NCBI RefSeq assembly: GCF_036311985.1
Contig: NZ_JAZDCJ010000043.1
Reading direction: 5' to 3' (one strand)
Source of the DNA: JAZDCJ01 sp036311985
Lineage (GTDB): Bacteria > Actinomycetota > Actinomycetes > Actinomycetales > Micrococcaceae
DNA: 52,975 nucleotides
Part shown: in pieces, positions 40,031-47,853 of the stretch
Numbering within the stretch: position 1 is the first letter of the stretch
Layout: each line of letters opens with the position of its first letter
Made by a program: the position numbers and the translations under genes
Notes under the pieces: model-generated
The model's database searches: none
What the model saw: the letters and a program-made list of their open reading frames with translations, nothing else
Told to the model about the DNA's origin: nothing

Positions 40031-40054
40031 CCCCGGGCCCCGAGCGGCCCGGGG
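40031..40054 (+). terminator. Hairpin after the flavoprotein gene
   Basis: A 9-bp GC stem (CCCCGGGCC with GGCCCGGGG) and six-base loop lie 27 bases after the stop. There is no T tract, so terminator function is uncertain. Confidence 0.45.
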
Positions 40055-40161
40055 CGGGCCGCCGGCTTGTTGCCGCCGGGTATCAATCGGGCAACGATGC
40101 CGGGCCGGTGCGCGCGCGGGCCGGAGGGCCCGCCGATCCGCGTCCTGTCTAGTGCCGACGC

Positions 40162-40175
40162 GGGTACGACGCCGG
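40162..40175 (+). repeat. Dispersed 14-mer GGGTACGACGCCGG, intergenic
   Basis: This copy lies in the 261-base gap between the flavoprotein and the EEP-family gene. I see no gene in that gap. Confidence 0.7.
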
Positions 40176-40251
40176 ACGCGGGCTGCGCGGGACGCCTCCC
40201 GCGGGTGCCGATCACCCCCTCACACCCCTGTCGCCCCACAGCCCGACCCCC

Positions 40252-40257
40252 TAGTCT
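40252..40257 (+). promoter_or_regulatory. -10 element TAGTCT of the EEP gene (leaderless)
   Basis: TAGTCT ends seven bases before the ATG at 40265. This fixes the start although the frame is open for about 200 bases upstream. Confidence 0.65.
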
Positions 40258-40264
40258 GATATCC

Positions 40265-41551
40265 ATGCGTTCATTGATCCGGGCGGCTTCCGCCGTGCTC
40301 GCGGCCGTCGTGCTGACGGCCGCCGCGGTCGTGCCCGCATCCGCGCAGAGGGGGATGGACGAGACCTTGGACGCCATGGACCCGCGGGCCTTCCACCGGA
40401 CCTCGACCCACGAGCACGCCGCGCAGGCGGGCGACGGCCTCCGCGTAGCCACCTTCAACGCCTCGCTGCACCGCGCCGCTCCGGGCGACCTCATCGGCGA
40501 CCTGCTCAGCCCGAACAACGCGCAGGCCCAGGCCGTCGCCGAGATCATCCAACGCACGGCACCGGACGTCGTCCTGCTCAACGAGTTCGACTACGACGAC
40601 GGTCACGAGGCCGCCGGGCTCTTCCGCGCCAACTACCTGGCCACGGGCCAGAACGGTCAGCAGGGCATCGACTACCCCTACGTCTACACCGCGCCGTCCA
40701 ACACCGGAGTCGGCATCGGAGCCGACCTCGACAAGGACGGCGCCGTCGGCGGCCCCGCCGACAACTTCGGCTACGGCGACTTCGAGGGCCAGTACGGCAT
40801 GGTCCTCTACTCCAAACACCCCATCGTCGAGGACCAGGTCCGCACCTTCCAGCGCTTCCTCTGGAAGGACATGCCGGAGAACCTCCTGCCGACGGACTAC
40901 TACGGGCCGCTCGTGTCCAAGGTCTTCCGCCTCAGCAGCAAGTCGCACTGGGACGTCCCGGTCAGGGTGGGAGGGCGCACCGTCCACCTCCTGGCCTCGC
41001 ATCCCACGCCCCCCGTGTTCGACGGGGAGGAACGCCGCAACGCCCGCCGCAACCACGACGAGATCCGCTTCTGGTCCGACTACGTCTCCGGTGGCGACGC
41101 CGCGGGCTACGTCTACGACGACGCCGGGACGCGCGGCGGACTCGAACCGGACGCCGACTTCGTGGTGCTTGGCGACCTGAACGCGGACCCGTCCCGCGGT
41201 GACTCGTACGACGGGGCCGTCAGCCAGCTGCTCGGCCATCCCGCGCTCGTCGACCCGCGGCCGTCCTCGCCCGGCGCCGTCACGGGCAGCCGCTCGGGCC
41301 TGCAGTCCTTCATCCACCCCTCCACCGGGGTCGAGGCGGTCGATCCCGCCGCCGCGGCCGAGCTGCGGACGGCCGACTTCGGATCCGCCGGGCCGCTGCG
41401 GGTCGACTACGTCCTGCCCTCGGCCACGCTCGGCTTCACGGGATCCGGCGTCTTCTGGCCTGCCGCGGAGCAGGACGGCGCCCGGCTCGTGGGCGGCCAC
41501 CCGCCCCGCAGCAGCGACCACCGGCTCGTCTGGGTCGACATCGCCCTCTGA
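40265..41551 (+). CDS. Secreted endonuclease/exonuclease/phosphatase-family hydrolase
   Basis: This is a 428-residue exported phosphodiesterase-fold protein. A signal peptide (about residues 1-29, ending PASAQ) precedes an EEP domain: VATFNAS, the metal-binding Glu in VVLLNEFD, LLASHPTPP, the GDLNADP motif with the catalytic Asp and Asn, RVDYVLPS, and the C-terminal SSDHRLV with the catalytic Asp-His pair. Substrates in the family include nucleic acids and phospholipids; the true one is unknown. The gap between the N-terminal metal site and GDLNADP is longer than in the small exonucleases, as in other secreted actinobacterial members. Confidence 0.85.
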   Translation: MRSLIRAASAVLAAVVLTAAAVVPASAQRGMDETLDAMDPRAFHRTSTHEHAAQAGDGLRVATFNASLHRAAPGDLIGDLLSPNNAQAQAVAEIIQRTAPDVVLLNEFDYDDGHEAAGLFRANYLATGQNGQQGIDYPYVYTAPSNTGVGIGADLDKDGAVGGPADNFGYGDFEGQYGMVLYSKHPIVEDQVRTFQRFLWKDMPENLLPTDYYGPLVSKVFRLSSKSHWDVPVRVGGRTVHLLASHPTPPVFDGEERRNARRNHDEIRFWSDYVSGGDAAGYVYDDAGTRGGLEPDADFVVLGDLNADPSRGDSYDGAVSQLLGHPALVDPRPSSPGAVTGSRSGLQSFIHPSTGVEAVDPAAAAELRTADFGSAGPLRVDYVLPSATLGFTGSGVFWPAAEQDGARLVGGHPPRSSDHRLVWVDIAL

Positions 41552-41571
41552 GCAGCGGCCGCCGCCCCGCC

Positions 41572-42222
41572 TCAGGCGATCGGGACCTGAGTCCCGTCGT
41601 TCCGGCGCGACCACGAGAGCGCGTGGACGGCCAGGGCGGAACTCGCCGCGACGACGGCGCCCATCACGAGCCCCGTCATGAGCTGCGGGAAGTACTGCGC
41701 CCGCGCCATGCGTTCCGGAGTCGGGCCCTCGCCTTCGAGGGACTGGACCAGGCTGCCCTGGCCGCCCGCCCCGTAGAGGATCCGGTAGAGGTCGCCAATG
41801 TCGCGGTAGGCGAGCAGCGCCGCGAGCGCGAGCAATCCGGCCAGGACCCACAGGGCCACGAGGAACGGATTGGCGCGGCGTCGTCGCACGGAGGCGAGGG
41901 CCCCGGCGTCGTCCTGCTCCGCGACGCCGTCCGCCGCGGCCGACGCAGAGCGCCCGGCCGCGCCCGGCCCGTCCAGTCCGTTCCGCCTATCCAGCCGCTG
42001 CCGCCCGTCCGGTCCGGCGGCCGCCGGGCCGGGGGCCGCGGCGGGGGCTCCTGCGGTCCCGGCGGGGGCCGACGCGGGGTCGGCGGAGGACGGGCCCGAC
42101 GGCGCGGACGCACCGGAGCGCGAGGGGAGAGCGGACCAGCCCGGCCGGTGCGCCGGGGAGCCGTCGCCGGTGGAAGGCCGCTGGTAGATCGGGTCGTAGC
42201 CGTTCGCATCGGTTCTCGCCAT
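41572..42222 (-). CDS. Membrane protein with Pro/Ala-rich cytoplasmic N-terminus
   Basis: This is a 216-residue protein. The first 115 residues are low-complexity (Ala, Pro, Gly, Ser), followed by a basic RRRRANPF segment, a transmembrane helix (FLVALWVLAGLLALAALLAY), a short extracellular loop and a second helix (LMTGLVMGAVVAASSALAVHAL). I do not recognise a functional domain. The dispersed 16-mer lies in its low-complexity region (41899-41914). It converges on the EEP gene with a 20-base gap. The start at 42222 has TACGCT six bases upstream. Confidence 0.65.
   Translation of the reverse strand: MARTDANGYDPIYQRPSTGDGSPAHRPGWSALPSRSGASAPSGPSSADPASAPAGTAGAPAAAPGPAAAGPDGRQRLDRRNGLDGPGAAGRSASAAADGVAEQDDAGALASVRRRRANPFLVALWVLAGLLALAALLAYRDIGDLYRILYGAGGQGSLVQSLEGEGPTPERMARAQYFPQLMTGLVMGAVVAASSALAVHALSWSRRNDGTQVPIA
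41899..41914 (-). repeat. Dispersed 16-mer within a membrane-protein gene
   Basis: The reverse complement reads GGACGACGCCGGGGCC. It encodes part of EQDDAGAL here, a different frame from the copy in the hydrolase gene at 12397, so the DNA word rather than a peptide is conserved. Confidence 0.75.
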
Positions 42223-42228
42223 GGACCC

Positions 42229-42234
42229 AGCGTA
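42229..42234 (-). promoter_or_regulatory. -10 element TACGCT (leaderless)
   Basis: On the minus strand TACGCT ends six bases before the ATG at 42222. Confidence 0.6.
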
Positions 42235-42259
42235 GATGCCCCGATGGCCGATGCCGGGA

Positions 42260-42265
42260 TACGAT
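42260..42265 (+). promoter_or_regulatory. Possible -10 element TACGAT of the cell-wall repeat gene
   Basis: TACGAT lies 72 bases before the ATG at 42338. Transcription from it would begin at about 42272, so the 7-base tandem repeat would form the first part of the mRNA leader. Confidence 0.4.
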
Positions 42266-42270
42266 CATCC

Positions 42271-42312
42271 GCGGCCCGCGGCCCGCGGCCCGCGGCCCGC
42301 GGCCCGCTGCCC
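42271..42312 (+). repeat. 7-base microsatellite (GCGGCCC) in the leader
   Basis: Five perfect copies of GCGGCCC and a sixth with one change run head to tail between two divergent genes, starting 67 bases before the start codon of the plus-strand gene. The number of copies is likely to vary between strains. Confidence 0.85.
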
Positions 42313-42337
42313 CACTCGCCTGCCCCAGGAGATCACC

Positions 42338-42883
42338 ATGAAGAAGTCCCACCGTTTCGCCGCCGCCGGTGCGGCGCTCGCACTCGCCGGAACCGCCGCC
42401 CTCGCAGGGCCGGCGATCGCCGGCCCTGCCCCCACGGTCCCCGGCCTGTGCTGGGTGCTCAGCGGTGGCGGCTGGCTGGGAGCACCTTGCCCGTCCACGA
42501 CCGGCGACGCCAAGCCCGCGCCCGCTCCCGCACCGGAATCCGCGCCCGCGGGCCCGGCCCCCGAGGCCAAGGCCGGCCAGTCCGTGACCGGATACCGGAT
42601 CGGCGGGGCGACGCGCTGGGAGACGGCCGCGCTCATCAGCCGCGCGAACTACGAGCCCGGCGTGGACAACGTGTACCTCGCGAACCCGAACGGGATCGAC
42701 GCCCTGGCGGCGTCCACGACGCTGGACGGGCCGCTCCTGCTGGTCCCGCCGACGGGCGCCCTGCCCGCCCCGGTGGTGGCCGAGCTCAAGCGCCTCGACC
42801 CGGCCGCGGTCACCGTGCTCGGCGGGCCCGGCGCCGTCTCGGACGCCGTGTTCGCCGCGGCCGTCGAGGCGGCGCGGCAGTAG
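42338..42883 (+). CDS. Secreted protein with a cell-wall-binding-repeat-2-like domain
   Basis: This is a 181-residue exported protein. A signal peptide (about residues 1-29) is followed by a short segment with two cysteines (GLCWVLSGGGWLGAPC), an Ala/Pro linker, and one domain reading RIGGATRWETAALISR ... VYLANPNGIDALAAS ... TVLGGPGAVSDAVFAAA. This closely matches the cell wall binding repeat 2 family (PF04122), normally found as three tandem repeats on surface proteins; here only about one unit is present. The ATG follows AGGAGA. Its leader contains a 7-base microsatellite. Role: probably surface attached, otherwise unknown. Confidence 0.75.
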   Translation: MKKSHRFAAAGAALALAGTAALAGPAIAGPAPTVPGLCWVLSGGGWLGAPCPSTTGDAKPAPAPAPESAPAGPAPEAKAGQSVTGYRIGGATRWETAALISRANYEPGVDNVYLANPNGIDALAASTTLDGPLLLVPPTGALPAPVVAELKRLDPAAVTVLGGPGAVSDAVFAAAVEAARQ

Positions 42884-42945
42884 GAGCCCCCGGCGGTACG
42901 GGCGGGCTCCCGGAGATGGGCGCCCGCCCGCGCCGGTCTTCTCCC

Positions 42946-42951
42946 TAGGAT
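42946..42951 (+). promoter_or_regulatory. -10 element TAGGAT of the esterase gene (leaderless)
   Basis: TAGGAT ends six bases before the ATG at 42958. There is no RBS. Confidence 0.65.
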
Positions 42952-42957
42952 GGGGCC

Positions 42958-43584
42958 ATGCTGCACGCGGTCTTCTCCCGCCCGCCGGCCGAGCGCCCGG
43001 GCACGCACCTGCTCATCATGCTCCACGGCTACGGCTCCACCGAGCAGCGCATGGTGGAGCTCTTCGACGTGCTTCCGGAGAACACCACGGGCGCCGCGCT
43101 GAGGGGGCCGTTCGCCGTCGGCGGCGACCACGGGTGGTTCCTCCTGGACTACTTCCTCGCCCACGACTTCGCCGCCGTCGTCGCGGCCGTCCAACAGGTC
43201 TACGACTGGCAGGACGCGCACTCCGCGCAGCACGAGTCGGTCTCCGTGCTCGGCTACTCGCAGGGCATGGCCATGGCCACGACCATGATGCGGCTGCGCC
43301 CCGGGCGCTACGCGGCGGGCGTCGGGCTGAACGGATTCGTCCTGCACAGCGAGCTCCTGGCCCTGACCGACGACGTCCCCGCCGACCCCGCGCTGCGCGT
43401 GCCGTTCTTCTGGGGCCGGGACCCCGAGGACCCGGTCATCAACCAGGACGCCGCCGAACACACGGCCGCCTGGCTCGAGGACTCCACGCGGCTCACCTCC
43501 CGCCGCTATCCGGGCATGGGCCACGGCATCTCGGCCGAGGAGCGGCGCGACGCCGCCGCGTTCCTGCGCCACTACCTCCCCTGA
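42958..43584 (+). CDS. Phospholipase/carboxylesterase-family alpha/beta hydrolase
   Basis: This is a 208-residue cytoplasmic serine hydrolase of the phospholipase/carboxylesterase group. It has the oxyanion segment LLIMLHGYGS near the N-terminus, the nucleophile elbow LGYSQGM, the acid in FFWGRDPEDPVI, and the catalytic His in YPGMGHGIS. The length is normal for the family. The substrate is unknown. The stop codon lies inside a 17-base tandem duplication. Confidence 0.87.
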   Translation: MLHAVFSRPPAERPGTHLLIMLHGYGSTEQRMVELFDVLPENTTGAALRGPFAVGGDHGWFLLDYFLAHDFAAVVAAVQQVYDWQDAHSAQHESVSVLGYSQGMAMATTMMRLRPGRYAAGVGLNGFVLHSELLALTDDVPADPALRVPFFWGRDPEDPVINQDAAEHTAAWLEDSTRLTSRRYPGMGHGISAEERRDAAAFLRHYLP

Positions 43585-43605
43585 GCCGCTACCTCCCCTG
43601 AGCCG
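43572..43605. repeat. 17-base tandem duplication spanning a stop codon
   Basis: CTACCTCCCCTGAGCCG occurs at 43572-43588 and again at 43589-43605. The first copy contains the TGA of the esterase gene. Confidence 0.9.
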
Positions 43606-43849
43606 CGCGCCTCCGCCCCCGTGCCGGACGACCACCCGCCCCCGTGCCGGGCCCCTTGCCCGGCGCCGCGTCGCGTCATCCGCCCGCACGGCGGTTGGCC
43701 GGGTGGCGCTCCTCACCCCGGGACTCAACCGGACGGTTGATCCGCCCCGGGCCCCGCCGCAGAAGAATCGATGGTGGGACGAACGCCCTCCCCGGCGCAT
43801 CGGCGTCGTTCCCCGTGACCACGGCCGGGACCCCAGGGAAAGGACCGAC

Positions 43850-44335
43850 GTGCTCCGTCTCCTCAAGACCTCCTTCGCCTTCGCGTTCGCCGGAGTCGCC
43901 TCCGGGCTGTACTACCGCGAGCTGACCAAGCTCAACGACTTCACCGACCGCGCCGGCTCCCAGCTGGGGCTCGTGCACACGCACTTCCTCGTCCTCGGCT
44001 TCCTGGTGCTGCTGATCGTCCTGGCGCTCGAGAAGGTGTTCGCGCTCTCCGCCGCCGCGCCGCGGCTGGGGGCCTGGTTCTACTGGACGTGGACCACCGG
44101 GACCGCGCTCACGGGCGGCATGATGCTGCTCAAGGGCTCCCTCGTGGTCCTCGGCGCCGACGCCTCCTCCAAGGCGTTCGCCGGGATCGCGGGCCTCGGC
44201 CACATGCTGCTGACCGCGGGGCTCGTGCTGCTCTTCCTGCAGCTGCGCCGTGCGCTCGCCGCCACCCGGCGCTCGGCTGGCACAGAGGGCGCCGCCGCCG
44301 AGGAGGCGCGACCCCAGGGAACGCCGGCCGCCTGA
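43850..44335 (+). CDS. DUF2871 family membrane protein
   Basis: This is a 161-residue protein with four transmembrane helices. It carries the conserved GLYYRELTKLNDFT, LGLVHTHFLVLGFL and GLGHMLLTAGLVLLF blocks of DUF2871, a family of unknown function whose membrane His residues suggest metal or haem contact. The GTG start follows AAAGGACC. It has an Ala/Glu-rich cytoplasmic tail. The 265 bases before it hold the 17-base duplication and no gene that I can support. Confidence 0.82.
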   Translation: MLRLLKTSFAFAFAGVASGLYYRELTKLNDFTDRAGSQLGLVHTHFLVLGFLVLLIVLALEKVFALSAAAPRLGAWFYWTWTTGTALTGGMMLLKGSLVVLGADASSKAFAGIAGLGHMLLTAGLVLLFLQLRRALAATRRSAGTEGAAAEEARPQGTPAA

Positions 44336-44359
44336 GGTGCCGCGCCGGCCGACGCCGGG

Positions 44360-44404
44360 CCGGTCCACGCCGCGCTGGATCACGCCACGCCGGTCCACGC
44401 CGCG
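44360..44404. repeat. 15-base tandem repeat after the DUF2871 gene
   Basis: Three 15-base units lie head to tail (CCGGTCCACGCCGCG, CTGGATCACGCCACG, CCGGTCCACGCCGCG), starting 24 bases after the DUF2871 stop codon. Confidence 0.8.
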
Positions 44405-44484
44405 CCGGCCGCGGCTCGGTCGGCCAAAGCCCTGCGCGAAAATCCTCCCGGCGAGGCTCCATGGGCCCTAGAGTGGGCACCACG

Positions 44485-45396
44485 ATGAAAGAACAGCTAC
44501 CAGACGTGGTCCTCGGTCCCGACGGCAAGCCCGTGGCGGGGCTGCAGGGCGCCATCATCAAGGCGATCGGCGTGCAGCGCCCCCTCGTGATCGGCTACCT
44601 GCGGCGCTTGCGGCGCAAGCATCCGGACGCGACCGCGGCCGAGCTCGCGCGGCTGATCGAACGCGACTACCTGCTGGCCGTCACGGGCGGCGGCGCCGCG
44701 GTCGGCGCGACGGCGGCCGTTCCCGGCGTCGGCACGGCGGCCTCGCTCGGCCTGTCCGTGGCCGCGACGGTCGGCTTCCTCGAGGCGAGCGCGCTCTACG
44801 CCCAGTCGCTCGCGGAGCTGCACGGCATCACCACCGAGGACCCGGCCAAGGCGCGCGCCATGGTCATGGCGATCCTCATGGGCGACGAGGGCAGCTCCAT
44901 GATCTCCTCGCTGACCCACCAGGTCGCAGGCCGCGGCGCCGGTCCCGTGCAGGGCTGGGGCGCCGTGTTCGGGGCGAGCAGCCAGAAAGGGCTGTGGGGC
45001 GGCATCTCGGGGAACATCCAGCGCCGCTTTCTGCGCAAGATGCTCGCCACGCAGGGCGCGTCCGTCCTGGGCCGCGCGATTCCGTTCGGCGTCGGGGCGG
45101 CCATCGGCGGGGTCGGCAACCGCTTCCTCGGCAAGAAGGTCGTCGAGGCGGCGTCGCTGGCCTTCGGCCCGCTGCCGACCGTCATTCCCGGCGAGCTCGA
45201 GCTGGAGACCCAGGGCGCCGGAGTACGACGCCGGGAGCTCGCCTCCGGCGCCGACGGCACCCCGGGCGGGGCCCCGTCGTCGTCCGTGTCCGTGCGCACC
45301 GCGGCCGACGAGGAGCGCGTGCGCCGCCTCGCCGAAGAGGACGTCGAGCGCCGGATCGAGGCGGAACGCCTCCGCCGCGGAGGTTCCCAGGGCTAA
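44485..45396 (+). CDS. Conserved glycine-rich membrane-associated protein
   Basis: This is a 303-residue protein. The N-terminal part is charged and helical (GYLRRLRRKHPDATAAELARLIERDY). Residues of about 70-100 form a Gly/Ala-rich hydrophobic hairpin (VTGGGAAVGATAAVPGVGTAASLGLSVAATVGFL), and a second one follows (GRAIPFGVGAAIGGVGNRFLG). This resembles the EcsC-like proteins of Actinobacteria, but I am not certain. The C-terminus is a charged Arg/Glu coiled-coil-like tail that contains a dispersed word (45225-45234). TAGAGT (44469-44474) could be a -10 giving a leader of only a few bases before the ATG at 44485. Confidence 0.65.
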   Translation: MKEQLPDVVLGPDGKPVAGLQGAIIKAIGVQRPLVIGYLRRLRRKHPDATAAELARLIERDYLLAVTGGGAAVGATAAVPGVGTAASLGLSVAATVGFLEASALYAQSLAELHGITTEDPAKARAMVMAILMGDEGSSMISSLTHQVAGRGAGPVQGWGAVFGASSQKGLWGGISGNIQRRFLRKMLATQGASVLGRAIPFGVGAAIGGVGNRFLGKKVVEAASLAFGPLPTVIPGELELETQGAGVRRRELASGADGTPGGAPSSSVSVRTAADEERVRRLAEEDVERRIEAERLRRGGSQG

Positions 45397-45471
45397 CTGC
45401 CGCCCCGGCCTGTCCCCGCGCCACCCCTCCCGCGCGCCCGAACTTCCCGCGCGACCACCCCTCCCGGCGGT

Positions 45472-45520
45472 GTCGGGGTAGATGCTCGCAAGCGCGAGGT
45501 GTTCCAACACCTTCCCCGAC
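45472..45520. other. Compact three-helix nucleic-acid structure between convergent genes
   Basis: An outer stem GTCGGGG/CCCCGAC (45472-45478 with 45514-45520) encloses two small hairpins: CTCGC/GCGAG (45485-45489 with 45494-45498) and GTGTT/AACAC (45499-45503 with 45506-45510). It lies in the 209-base gap between two convergent genes and is AT-richer than its surroundings. It could be a bidirectional terminator or a small RNA; which strand matters is unknown. Confidence 0.4.
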
Positions 45521-45605
45521 GCCGCGGGAGCAGGCGGAGGGGGTGGCAGGGTGGCGGGAGGAAGAAGGGCGGGAAAGTCGCGGGAGGGGGCGGAAGCGAC
45601 GCGGG

Positions 45606-46859
45606 TCAGCGCAGGATCAGGTCGGCGACGGTGAAGATCGCCAAGCCGGCAAGCGAGCCCACGACGGTTCCGTTGATGCGGATGAACTGCAGGTCGCGGC
45701 CGACGTGGAGCTCGATCTTCCGGCTCGTCTCCTCCCCGTCCCAGCGCGCCACGGTGTCGCGGATGAGCGCCGAGATCTCCCCGCGGTAGGTGGAGACGAG
45801 GTATCCGGCCGCGCCGGCCAGCCAGGCGTCGATCTTCCCGGCGAGCACCTCGTCCCGCGTCAGGCGCCCTCCGAAGTCCGCGACCGCGCGGACGAACGAG
45901 CGGCGCAGCTCCGACTCGGGATGCTCGACCGCCTCGAGGACGGCCGCCTTGACGCTGGACCAGCTGGCCGCCGCGAGCTGTTGCAGCTGGGGATCGCCGA
46001 GCAGGGAGTGCTTGAGCGCCTCGACCTTGGCGATCGTGGACGGGTCCGCCTGCATGTCGGCGGCGAAGGCGGCCAGCCAGGAGTCGATGCTGCCGCGCAG
46101 CCGGTGGCCGGGATCCGTGCGGACGGCCGCGATGAACTTCAGCAGCTCGCGGTGCAGCTTCTCGCCCACGAGCTGGTCCAGCACGCCCGGCAGCCAGGAC
46201 GGAGAGCGCTCCGAGACCAGCGACACGACGGTCGCCCGGTTCCGCTCCACCCAGTCCCCGGCGCGGTCCGCGAGCAGGTCCACGAGCTGGCGGTGGTGGC
46301 CGTCGCGCACCACGGTCTCGAGCATCCGCCCGAGCGTCGAGGACCACTCCGGAGCCAGCATGTGCCGCCGCGCGAGGGATTCGAGGAGCCGCAGGACGTC
46401 CTCGTCGTCGAGGACCTCCAGCACGCCCCGGATCGCGACCGAGCCCTCCCGGGCCACGCGCTCGGCCCCCTCCGGCCGGGCGAGCCACGCGCCGGCCCCC
46501 GCGGCGAAGCGCACCTCGGCGAGCTTGCTCCGCACCACGGCGTCGTCGAGGAAGTTCTCCTGCACGAACCCGCCCAGGCTCTCGCCGATCTGGTCCTTCT
46601 TCCGCGGGATGATCGCGGTGTGCGGGATCCTCAGCCCCATCGGGTGGCGGAAGAGAGCCGTCACCGCGAACCAGTCGGCCAGCGCGCCGACCATGCCGCC
46701 CTCCGCCGCGGCCCGCACGTACTCGAGCCACGGGTAGCGCTCCTGCAGGGCGAAGGCGATCGCGAACACCACGGCCATCGCGAGCAGCAGCCCGGTCGCG
46801 AGCCGCTTCATCGAACGCAGCGCCCGGGCGCGTCCGGCCTCCGTCGTCGTCGGTTCCAT
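45606..46859 (-). CDS. DUF445 family membrane protein
   Basis: This is a 417-residue protein of the DUF445 family. An N-terminal transmembrane helix (about residues 20-37) precedes the family signature EGGMVGALADWFAVTALFRHPMGLRIPHTAIIPRKKDQIG. A long amphipathic helical middle region follows, and a final transmembrane helix (TVVGSLAGLAIFTVADLIL). The function is unknown. The ATG at 46859 follows GGAAGGGGAG. It is divergent from the phosphodiesterase gene. Confidence 0.88.
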   Translation of the reverse strand: MEPTTTEAGRARALRSMKRLATGLLLAMAVVFAIAFALQERYPWLEYVRAAAEGGMVGALADWFAVTALFRHPMGLRIPHTAIIPRKKDQIGESLGGFVQENFLDDAVVRSKLAEVRFAAGAGAWLARPEGAERVAREGSVAIRGVLEVLDDEDVLRLLESLARRHMLAPEWSSTLGRMLETVVRDGHHRQLVDLLADRAGDWVERNRATVVSLVSERSPSWLPGVLDQLVGEKLHRELLKFIAAVRTDPGHRLRGSIDSWLAAFAADMQADPSTIAKVEALKHSLLGDPQLQQLAAASWSSVKAAVLEAVEHPESELRRSFVRAVADFGGRLTRDEVLAGKIDAWLAGAAGYLVSTYRGEISALIRDTVARWDGEETSRKIELHVGRDLQFIRINGTVVGSLAGLAIFTVADLILR

Positions 46860-46974
46860 GGGGCTCCCCTTCCCGTCCTCGTCGGCCTCGCCGTCCGCGC
46901 TCCCCGCGTCAAGGCTTCAACAGTAGTTCACGTCACCCGGCCACACGCGGGCCGTCCGGGCCCGTCGGGTGGCG

Positions 46975-46980
46975 TATTTT
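46975..46980 (+). promoter_or_regulatory. -10 element TATTTT of the phosphodiesterase gene (leaderless)
   Basis: TATTTT ends six bases before the ATG at 46987. An in-frame ATG at 46969 would lie before the promoter element and is rejected. Confidence 0.6.
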
Positions 46981-46986
46981 GGGTGG

Positions 46987-47853
46987 ATGCACTCCGTCTA
47001 CGCGCACCGCGGATCCAGCGGTGCCTTCGCCGAGAACACCCGTGCCGCGTTCCTGCAGGCGATCGCCGACGGAGCGGACGGGATCGAATGCGACGTCCAC
47101 CTCAGCGAGGACCTGCAGCTCGTCTGCTTCCACGACGCCTCCGTGGACCGGACCTCCGACGGCACCGGGGCGCTCGCCGGCCGGACGCTCAAGGAACTGC
47201 GCCGCCTCGACGTCTCCTCATGGAAGGGCGTGCGGATCCCGGACGAGTTCGGGGCGCGCAGCGAGCAGCTCGTGACGCTGCGGGAGCTGATCGGCCTCAT
47301 GGTGGACTCCGGCCGCGAGCTGGGGCTGGCGGTGGAGCTGAAGCATCCGAGCCCGTTCGGCCGCAAGCTTGAGGAGCGCGTCCTCGCCGAGCTCATGGGC
47401 CTGGGCTGGGACCCGGACACGTCGCGGATCGGCGGGATCACGGTGAGCCTCATGAGCTTCGACGCCGGATCCATCCGCTACCTCCTGGATTCCGTCCCGG
47501 GCGAGCACTTGTGCCAGCTCGTGACCGGCGTGGACGAGGACGCCGTGGAGAGCCTCGGCCAGCTCGGCCGCGCCGCCGCGACGCAAGTGCTCAACCGGGT
47601 CCTCGCCGACGGACTCGAGGTGATCGGCTCCGGCGCGGTCGGCATCGCGGGCCCCGGCGTCGCGTTCGTCCGCGAGAACCCGGAGCTCGTCCGCGGGTGG
47701 ATCGACGCGGGCCGGACCGTGCGGGTGTGGACCGCCAACGCGCCCGAGGACGTCGACTTCCTCGCGGACCTCGGCGTGCAGGAACTCACGAGCGACTACC
47801 CGGTGCGCGTCAAGGAGCGCCTCGCCGCGGGCTCCGGGGGCCCCGCGGAATGA
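46987..47853 (+). CDS. Glycerophosphodiester phosphodiesterase
   Basis: This is a 288-residue TIM-barrel enzyme that hydrolyses glycerophosphodiesters to glycerol 3-phosphate and an alcohol. The catalytic and metal-binding residues are visible: AHRGSSGAFAENT (His, Arg, Glu), IECDVHLSED (Glu, Asp), LVCFHD (second His), LAVELKHP (Glu, Lys) and the C-terminal VRVWTANAPEDVDFL. It lacks a signal peptide, so it is cytoplasmic. Its stop overlaps the start of azlC (ATGA), so the three genes 46987-48955 form an operon. Confidence 0.92.
   Translation: MHSVYAHRGSSGAFAENTRAAFLQAIADGADGIECDVHLSEDLQLVCFHDASVDRTSDGTGALAGRTLKELRRLDVSSWKGVRIPDEFGARSEQLVTLRELIGLMVDSGRELGLAVELKHPSPFGRKLEERVLAELMGLGWDPDTSRIGGITVSLMSFDAGSIRYLLDSVPGEHLCQLVTGVDEDAVESLGQLGRAAATQVLNRVLADGLEVIGSGAVGIAGPGVAFVRENPELVRGWIDAGRTVRVWTANAPEDVDFLADLGVQELTSDYPVRVKERLAAGSGGPAE

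Noticed and set aside
45480..45530. Minus-strand peptide GKVLEHLALASIYPDTA as a gene remnant
   Set aside because: The stretch looks protein-like but is short, has no start or RBS and matches nothing I recognise; the base-paired structure explains it equally well.
47470..47650. Extra copies of the dispersed word in the phosphodiesterase gene
   Set aside because: They match only nine of ten bases (TCGACGCCGG, CCCCGGCGTCGC), as do several other sites such as 15591, 22619 and 23540, so they were not counted.
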